Shown here: positions 59,081 to 64,000 of the stretch, in pieces
Layout: the number at the start of each line of letters is the position of its first letter
How positions within the stretch are numbered: position 1 is the stretch's first letter
NCBI RefSeq assembly: GCF_004345265.1
Contig: NZ_SLUM01000018.1
Span: forward strand, 21,490 to 85,489
Origin: Allofournierella massiliensis
GTDB lineage: Bacteria > Bacillota > Clostridia > Oscillospirales > Ruminococcaceae
Direction of reading: 5' to 3'
DNA: 64,000 nt
Program-made: the position numbers and the translations under genes
Notes under the pieces: generated by a model
What the model saw: the letters and a program-made list of their open reading frames with translations, nothing else
Database searches by the model: none
What the model was told of the DNA's origin: nothing

Positions 59081-59119
59081 CCGGGAGTGTTCTTCCAAGA
59101 AGGACACTCCCGGTTTTTC
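59081..59119 (+). terminator. Terminator of the DUF2500-like gene
   Basis: CCGGGAGTGT and ACACTCCCGG arms with imperfect interior, then TTTTTCC. Confidence 0.87.
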
Positions 59120-59140
59120 CTTTGTTTTGCCGGTGTGATG

Positions 59141-59149
59141 TGATACAAT
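59141..59149 (+). promoter_or_regulatory. Extended -10 promoter
   Basis: TGATACAAT with possible TTGTTT at 59122-59127 (16-bp spacer). Confidence 0.62.
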
Positions 59150-59199
59150 AAAGAAAAATTCCGCCCGGGTGCGGGCGCACACGGCAGAGGAGAATGGGA

Positions 59200-60678
59200 A
59201 TGCAGAAACAGCTCACCCGCATTTTTTCGGCGGGTTTTGCCCTGATCTGGGGCTGGGTCTTTTTGAATAGCGTGCTGCGCTGGCAGCACAACGGGCTGGC
59301 CGCACTGGCAGCGGGCGCGGTGCTGGGTGCGGTGCTGTTCGCGCTGGCCCGCTTCGTTTTGCCGTTGCTGGATCAGTTGCCCCGCCGCCGGTTCCGGCTG
59401 CTGCTGGGTGCGGTGCTGGTGCTGTATGGTCTGGCGCTGGGCTGGCTGGGCTTTTTGCTGGCCGAGGTGCCCATCATGGATATGAACACCGTGCTGCAGA
59501 GCCTGCCGGATTTTCTGGACGACGGCATCCCTCAGGTGTGGGGCGGGTATTATGTGACCTGCAACAACAATCTGGGTCTGGCGCTGCTGCTCACCGGCTG
59601 GTACAGGCTGGTGGGGCTGTTCGGCATCACGCCGGACACCGAGGCCGGCATCTACGCGGGCATTGTGTTGAACGTGCTGGCCATCTGGCTGGCGGTGGTG
59701 CTGGTGTGTATGCTGGCCCGTCGCATTCTGCACCACAACAGCGGCGTGGCGCTGACCTTTCTGCTCTCGGCGGGCTTTCTGCCCTTTGTGCTGTGGGCCC
59801 CCTGCTTTTATTCCGATACCCTGTCTCTGCCCTTCGGGCTGCTGGTACTACTGTGCTGGAATTACTACCGGGCCGAAAAACGCCGCCCGGTACGCATTGC
59901 CCTGCTGGTGGCCATGGGGGCTGCGGCTTTTGTGGGCTATGCGGTAAAGGGCAGTGTGGCAGTGATTCTGGTGGCGCTGGTGATCCAGCTCTTTCTGGAA
60001 AAAAAGCCCCGTCAGGCGCTGGCAGGGGCGCTGGTGCTGGTGGTGATGTTCATTGGATTGAATGCAGGCTACCAGGCCTGGCAGCACAGCGGCCTGCTGG
60101 ATTTCTCGGTGGAGGATGAGATCGGTTTCCCCATCGAGCTGTGGTTTGCCTACGGCAGCACCGGCGACGGCAACTACAACGACCCGGTGTGTCAGGCCGC
60201 GAAGGATCTGCCCACCATGGCCGACCGGCGGCAGATGCTGCGGCAGTTCATCATCGAGCAGTATTCCTCCCGGGGCCCGCTGGAGCAGCTGGACTTCATG
60301 ACCCGCAAGGCGGTGATCACCTGGGGCGACGGGCTGTATGACGTCCAGGAATTCCTGGCCACGCCCCTCAAATCCAACTGGACCCACCGGTTCATTCTGG
60401 AGGGTCAGCCCGGCTACATGCCCATGGTCTACTACTGTCAGGCGTACCAGTTTCTGCTGATGGGTCTGGTGCTGGCAGGTGCGGTGGGCGCGGTGCGCCG
60501 GGCCCGCCCCGGCACCCTGACGCTTGCCCGGGTGAGCGTGTTTGGGCTGATGCTCTTTTTGAGCTTCTGGGAGACCAAGGCCCGCTATTCCTTTAACTTT
60601 ACCCCGCTGTTGATCCTGCTGGCGGCGGCCACCTTGTGGCGGCTGGCCCGGCAGCGGCGCATTGGCCGGAAAAACTGA
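59200..60678 (+). CDS. GT-C-type membrane glycosyltransferase-like protein
   Basis: A 492-residue polytopic protein with about 11-12 helices. The loop after the third helix has EVPIMDMNTVLQSL and YYVTCNNNLGLALLL, resembling mannosyltransferase/Pmt-like proteins with an acidic residue in the first large outer loop; a further soluble loop (about 285-400) includes FAYGSTGDGNYNDP, and CFYSDTLSLPFGLL is mid-protein. Donor and acceptor are unknown; a teichoic- or capsule-related role is a guess. Two in-frame ATGs exist; 59200 has better spacing from AGAGGAG than 59194. Own promoter and terminator. Confidence 0.78.
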   Translation: MQKQLTRIFSAGFALIWGWVFLNSVLRWQHNGLAALAAGAVLGAVLFALARFVLPLLDQLPRRRFRLLLGAVLVLYGLALGWLGFLLAEVPIMDMNTVLQSLPDFLDDGIPQVWGGYYVTCNNNLGLALLLTGWYRLVGLFGITPDTEAGIYAGIVLNVLAIWLAVVLVCMLARRILHHNSGVALTFLLSAGFLPFVLWAPCFYSDTLSLPFGLLVLLCWNYYRAEKRRPVRIALLVAMGAAAFVGYAVKGSVAVILVALVIQLFLEKKPRQALAGALVLVVMFIGLNAGYQAWQHSGLLDFSVEDEIGFPIELWFAYGSTGDGNYNDPVCQAAKDLPTMADRRQMLRQFIIEQYSSRGPLEQLDFMTRKAVITWGDGLYDVQEFLATPLKSNWTHRFILEGQPGYMPMVYYCQAYQFLLMGLVLAGAVGAVRRARPGTLTLARVSVFGLMLFLSFWETKARYSFNFTPLLILLAAATLWRLARQRRIGRKN

Positions 60679-60684
60679 ACCAAA

Positions 60685-60722
60685 CAAAAAGCCGTGGAGC
60701 AGCCTGCTCCACGGCTTTTTTT
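60685..60722. terminator. Bidirectional terminator
   Basis: AAAAAGCCGTGGAGCAG-CCTG-CTCCACGGCTTTTTTT between convergent genes. Confidence 0.93.
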
Positions 60723-60753
60723 GCTGGCATTTCATGTTTACTTGAAAAGCGGA

Positions 60754-62055
60754 TCAGCTTTGCTGCCGGGCCCGGCGCAGAAAGAAGAGGGCCGCGCAAA
60801 GGCCGCACAGCTCCGCCAGCACATAGGCCAGCCAGACGCCGGTCATGCCCAGCGCCGCCGCCAGCACCAGTGCCAGCGGGATCAGGGCGATCAGGCCGCG
60901 GATCATGGCCACGCTGAAGCCCTGCCGGGGTCGGTCCACCGCGCTGAAATAGGCGGCCAGCACCAGATTCGGCCCGGCGAAGAAGAAACCCACAAAATAG
61001 ATCCGCATACCGGCGCGGGCGATGTCTGCCAGCTGAGGATCGGCATCCCGGTTGAAGGCGCTGATCAGCGGGTCCGGCCACAGGTTCACAGCCAGATAAA
61101 TGATCACCGCCAGTGCCAGCACCAGCCCAACCGCCAGCCGCAGCAGCTGGCGCAGCTCGGCGGCGTTGCCGGTGCCGTAGGCATGGCTGGTCAAAGGCTG
61201 GATGCCCTGGGCCACACCGGTGAAGATGGCAAGCCCCACCAGCGCCAGATTGGCAATGATGCCGTAGGCCGCCACGCCCACGTTGCCGGTGAAATGCAGA
61301 ATCAGCAGGTTGAACACCAGCAACACCACGCCGGAGGAGAGCTCACACACAAAGGAGGAGGCCCCCAGCCCCAGCGCCCGGGCGGCGGGGCGCAGCGCGG
61401 CACCCCGGGCACAGAAGCGCAGCCGGCTGGCAGGCCGGGCAAAGTGGGTGGCCAGCACGCAAAGGCTCAGGATGGGGGCGATGCAGGTGGCAATGGCCGC
61501 GCCGAACATGCCCATCCCCATGGGATACATGAACACCCAGTCCAGCACCACGTTGGAAAGGCTGCTGGTGAGCATGCCCGCCATGGCCAGCCGGGGTGCA
61601 CCGTCGTTGCGCACAAAGGCCTGCAGGGTACTGTTCAAAAGAAAGAAGGGTGCAAAGCACAGAATAGTGCGCAGATACACGCTGCACAGCGGCAGGGTTA
61701 CCGCGTCCGCCCCCAGCAGCGCGGCCAGCGGCGCTGCGGCCAGCGCACCCAGTGCCAGCAGGGCGCAGCCCGCCCCGGCGGCCAGCAGCACCATGCCGCT
61801 GAACAGCCGGTTGGCGGATTCGTTTTCCCCCTGGGCCCGCAGGATGGCGTATCGGGTGCCGCCGCCCACACCGGTCATCAGACCGGCCGCGTTGATCAGG
61901 TTGTACACAGGGATGGCGATGTTCAGCGCGGTCAGGCCGTCGGCTCCGATGGCATTGGCGATGAAAAAGGTATCCGCCAGAATGTAGCAGGAAAGGGCGA
62001 TCATTCCCATCACATTGGCGCTCACATAGCGGCAGAATTTGGGCAATACGTTCAC
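60754..62055 (-). CDS. MATE-family efflux transporter (third)
   Basis: A 433-residue MATE protein of the MepA-like branch: SCYILADTFFIANAIGADGL, GLMTGVGGGTRYAI and GNVGVAAYGIIANLALV are characteristic. Twelve helices are expected. GTG at 62055 is preceded by GGGAGGA at about 12 bases. Unlike the other two MATE genes it is preceded by a promoter, a GC-rich hairpin and a strong terminator-like hairpin, so expression is probably set by premature termination. Substrate unknown; a ligand sensed by the leader could be the exported compound. Confidence 0.9.
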   Translation of the reverse strand: MNVLPKFCRYVSANVMGMIALSCYILADTFFIANAIGADGLTALNIAIPVYNLINAAGLMTGVGGGTRYAILRAQGENESANRLFSGMVLLAAGAGCALLALGALAAAPLAALLGADAVTLPLCSVYLRTILCFAPFFLLNSTLQAFVRNDGAPRLAMAGMLTSSLSNVVLDWVFMYPMGMGMFGAAIATCIAPILSLCVLATHFARPASRLRFCARGAALRPAARALGLGASSFVCELSSGVVLLVFNLLILHFTGNVGVAAYGIIANLALVGLAIFTGVAQGIQPLTSHAYGTGNAAELRQLLRLAVGLVLALAVIIYLAVNLWPDPLISAFNRDADPQLADIARAGMRIYFVGFFFAGPNLVLAAYFSAVDRPRQGFSVAMIRGLIALIPLALVLAAALGMTGVWLAYVLAELCGLCAALFFLRRARQQS

Positions 62056-62080
62056 AGGCTTTTGCTTCCTCCCTCACAGC

Positions 62081-62186
62081 AAAAAAGGTGCCTGAATCCC
62101 TCCCTGCTTGCGACCTACCGGGAGAGGTTCAGGCACCTGACGGGCGACCCGGTGGCCGCCCGCCATGCTTTCATGTTTAATTCCGC
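62081..62186 (-). ncRNA. Structured leader/attenuator of the third MATE gene
   Basis: Minus-strand order: stem GGCGGGC/GCCCGTC (62164-62158 with 62145-62139), then one base, then a terminator hairpin whose outer arms GGTGCCTGAA (62137-62128) and TTCAGGCACC (62096-62087) are perfect and followed by six T residues; its interior has CTCCC/GGGAG around GGTAGGTCGCAAGCA. GGCCACC in the first hairpin can pair with GGTGCC of the terminator arm with one bulge, a possible antiterminator. No known riboswitch consensus recognised; a small RNA is an alternative. Confidence 0.65.
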
Positions 62187-62191
62187 TACTC

Positions 62192-62220
62192 AGTATAGCA
62201 AAGGCGCGGGCAAAAGGCAA
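62192..62220 (-). promoter_or_regulatory. Promoter of the MATE leader
   Basis: On the minus strand TTGCCT (62220-62215) and TATACT (62197-62192), 17-bp spacer. Confidence 0.85.
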
Positions 62221-62233
62221 GGCCTCGCCGCCC

Positions 62234-63727
62234 TTACAGCTGGTAAATGGCGGAATACTTTTCCACCAGATAATCGGTGTAGAATTTGGGATCGAAGGCG
62301 CCGCCGCAGGCGTTCTGCAGCAGCTGGGCGGGGGTCTTTTCCTTGCCGTACTGCCAGATGCGCTCCTCCAGCCAGCCGGTGATGGGGGCCCAGTTGCCCG
62401 CCTCCAGCAGGCCGTCCACGTCCAGCTCTTTACGCATGGAGGCCATCATCTGGGCGCCGTAGGCGGTGCCCAGCGCGTAGCTGGGGAAGTAGCCCAGGTC
62501 GCCGCAGGCCCAGTGAATGTCCTGCAAAACGCCGTGGGCGTCGTCCGGCACCTCCACGCCCAGCAGTTCCTTCATCTGGGCGTTCCAGGCGGCAGGCAGA
62601 TCCTTCACGGCCAGCGAACCGTCCATCAGGCGCTTTTCCAGCTCGTAGCGCACCATCACATGCAGGCAGTAGGTCACCTCGTCCGCCTCGGTGCGGATCA
62701 GGCTGGGCTGGCACTGGTTCACCGCCTTGTAGAAGGCCTCGGGGGTCACGCCCGCCAGCTGGGCGGGGAACAGCTCGGTGAGGGTGGGCCACAGGCTCCT
62801 GATGAAGCCCAGGCTCCGGCCCAGATAGTTTTCGCACAGGCGGCTCTGGCTCTCGTGCAGGCCCATGGACGCGCCGCCGGACAGGCAGGTGTATTGCAGC
62901 CGGTCGGCCATGTGCAGCTCATACAGAGCATGGCCGCCCTCGTGGATCACCGAGTACAGATTGCTGGCCATGTCGTCCTCGTGGTAGTGGGTGGTGATGC
63001 GCACGTCGCCCTTGTAGAACTCGGTGGTGAAGGGGTGCTCGCTCTCGCTGAGCACGCAGTGGCCCTCGTCGATGCCCATCAGCTTCATCACCGCGGCGGA
63101 GAGCATCTTCTGGGCCTCGATGGGCCAGGTGCCCTTCAGAAAATCGCAGGGAATCTTTGCGCCCCGCTGGCCGATCTCCTTCACCAGCGGCTGGATCACC
63201 GCTTTCAGCTGGTCGAAGAAGGCGTCGCACTGGGCCATGGACAGGCCCTTCTCGTACTGGTCCAGCCACACGTCATAGGGGGCCTTATTGGCATCGAAGT
63301 AGGCGGCGGTGCGGCGGCGGTAGGCCACGATCTGCTCCAGATAGGGGGCGAACAGCGAAAAATCACTGGCGGCCTTGGCCTTCTCCCAGGCATTCACCGC
63401 GGCGGTGGTCAGCTTCACGAAGGCGGCGTATTCCTGGGCGGGAATCTTGCTGGTCTCGTCGTACATGCGCTGCAGCTCGGCCACCTCGGCGGCCTCCTGC
63501 TCGGTGCGCTCCTCGCTGCGGGCCTTTTCCAGCAGCGCGGGCAGGCTGGGGTCGGCGATCAGGCTGTATTTGATGCCGCTCAGCACCTCCAGCGCCTCGC
63601 CCCGGCCGGGGTAGCTTTCGCTGGGGGCCACGGTCTGGGCGTCGAAGTCGATCACATTCAGCGCGAACTGAAAGGCGTACAGCTTCTTTTGCAGATCCCG
63701 CAGGGCCTGCATGGTCTCGGTCATCAT
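62234..63727 (-). CDS. M32-family metallocarboxypeptidase
   Basis: Zinc-dependent cytoplasmic carboxypeptidase trimming C-terminal residues from peptides. The 497-residue protein has the zinc motif HEGGH in VIHEGGHALYE, the following GLHESQSRLCEN helix with the third ligand, and TTHYHEDDMASNLYSV plus QPSLIRTEADEVTYCLHV, all family blocks. ATG at 63727 follows AAAGGAGTG by 10 bases; 63724 is also ATG, and the frame upstream includes the promoter. The third MATE gene lies downstream on the same strand but has its own promoter. Confidence 0.94.
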   Translation of the reverse strand: MMTETMQALRDLQKKLYAFQFALNVIDFDAQTVAPSESYPGRGEALEVLSGIKYSLIADPSLPALLEKARSEERTEQEAAEVAELQRMYDETSKIPAQEYAAFVKLTTAAVNAWEKAKAASDFSLFAPYLEQIVAYRRRTAAYFDANKAPYDVWLDQYEKGLSMAQCDAFFDQLKAVIQPLVKEIGQRGAKIPCDFLKGTWPIEAQKMLSAAVMKLMGIDEGHCVLSESEHPFTTEFYKGDVRITTHYHEDDMASNLYSVIHEGGHALYELHMADRLQYTCLSGGASMGLHESQSRLCENYLGRSLGFIRSLWPTLTELFPAQLAGVTPEAFYKAVNQCQPSLIRTEADEVTYCLHVMVRYELEKRLMDGSLAVKDLPAAWNAQMKELLGVEVPDDAHGVLQDIHWACGDLGYFPSYALGTAYGAQMMASMRKELDVDGLLEAGNWAPITGWLEERIWQYGKEKTPAQLLQNACGGAFDPKFYTDYLVEKYSAIYQL

Positions 63728-63783
63728 AAAATGGTCACTCCTTTGGGGCAAAATCGCCCGTGCCTGGGCAGGGCTTTTTCTGC

Positions 63784-63813
63784 TATTATACCGGCTGATG
63801 ACCAAAAATACAA
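63784..63813 (-). promoter_or_regulatory. Promoter of the M32 gene
   Basis: On the minus strand TTGTAT (63813-63808) and TATAAT (63789-63784), 18-bp spacer. Confidence 0.78.
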
Positions 63814-63852
63814 ACCCTTCTCAAAAACTGCAGAAAAGGAAAGGGAATCCGG

Positions 63853-63881
63853 TTGATTTTCGCCGCCGGATGCACTACACT
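63853..63881 (+). promoter_or_regulatory. Rightward promoter toward the window edge
   Basis: TTGATT (63853-63858) and TACACT (63876-63881), 17-bp spacer. The gene it serves lies beyond 64000. Confidence 0.65.
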
Positions 63882-64000
63882 GAAATGTAGAGGATCAAAC
63901 GGAATCGAAGTCTGCAAATAAAAAGTCAACAGGGAATTGAGGAAAGTTTGCAACCTTAGTAGGAGGCGAAAGAGAGCAAAACAAAAAGACCGCCGCGCAA
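63882..64000 (+). other. Leader of an off-window gene
   Basis: About 119 A-rich bases with an AGGAGG-like site at 63961-63966 but no start codon at usable distance before the window ends. Nothing further can be said. Confidence 0.35.

Noticed and set aside
62081..62186. TPP riboswitch or small SRP RNA
   Set aside because: The TGAACCT and GCAAGCAGGGA pieces look suggestive, but the CUGAGA motif of TPP elements and the SRP domain IV tetraloop with its asymmetric loop are missing.
1..64000. CRISPR arrays, prophage, integron, tRNA or rRNA genes
   Set aside because: No regularly spaced repeats, phage structural genes, integrase, or cloverleaf/rRNA sequences were found on reading.

Overview
The window reads as chromosomal DNA of a GC-rich, anaerobic, probably spore-forming Gram-positive gut bacterium of the Oscillospiraceae/Ruminococcaceae type (Subdoligranulum, Gemmiger or Faecalibacterium relatives). 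This is inferred from the gene set (SpoIID, TmcAL/YlbM, Tex, AckA, PPK2, YfhO, ROK kinase, several MATE pumps), strong Shine-Dalgarno sites with frequent TTG/GTG starts, and very regular rho-independent terminators. About 54 genes on both strands are supported. I see no rRNA, tRNA, prophage, transposase or CRISPR array.

Layout. 1-7.0 kb: 5' end of polA, dusB, a YfbR-type nucleotidase, a YfhO membrane protein, tex and a ModE-like regulator. 7-11 kb: TSUP transporter, corC-asnA operon and a Crh-like HPr paralogue behind a long folded leader. 11-14.3 kb: overlapping cotH-VTC-DUF4956 cluster. 14.4-20.9 kb: ackA divergent from tmcAL, a YoaK-like protein, and the tsaE-tsaB-rpiB-upp operon. 21-27.7 kb: a RodA/FtsW protein, then a selenium cluster (LysR regulator and cysteine desulfurase facing yedE, a TusA-like protein, DUF3343 and selD). 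28-36.4 kb: ROK kinase, GT-C membrane protein, L,D-transpeptidase and lipoprotein, LOR/SDH-domain protein, XdhC-type maturation factor. 36-47 kb: hydroxyacid dehydrogenase, two MATE pumps, two AraC regulators, nagB, an MsmK-type ABC ATPase, an SDR and a YcxB-like protein. 47-64 kb: spoIID, citrate synthase, a siroheme reductase, polyphosphate:AMP phosphotransferase, asparaginase, gapA, azlCD, a GT-C membrane protein, a third MATE pump with a folded leader, and an M32 carboxypeptidase.

Genes that work together. The selenium cluster can supply activated selenium (SelD makes selenophosphate); with the ModE-like and XdhC-like proteins it points to selenium-dependent molybdenum hydroxylases encoded elsewhere. 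CotH-VTC-DUF4956 and the PPK2-type enzyme suggest polyphosphate or phosphoryl chemistry. NagB, AraC and MsmK belong to sugar/amino-sugar use; AckA, GapA and citrate synthase to central carbon flow. TsaE/TsaB, DusB and TmcAL modify tRNA.

Unexplained by the coding map: a family of interspersed repeats (three full copies of about 172 bp plus at least four shortened relatives) with 18-bp inverted ends; a perfect 11-bp dyad operator in the selenium intergenic region; and three leaders with possible attenuator or riboswitch-like folding (upstream of the HPr paralogue, ackA and the third MATE gene).
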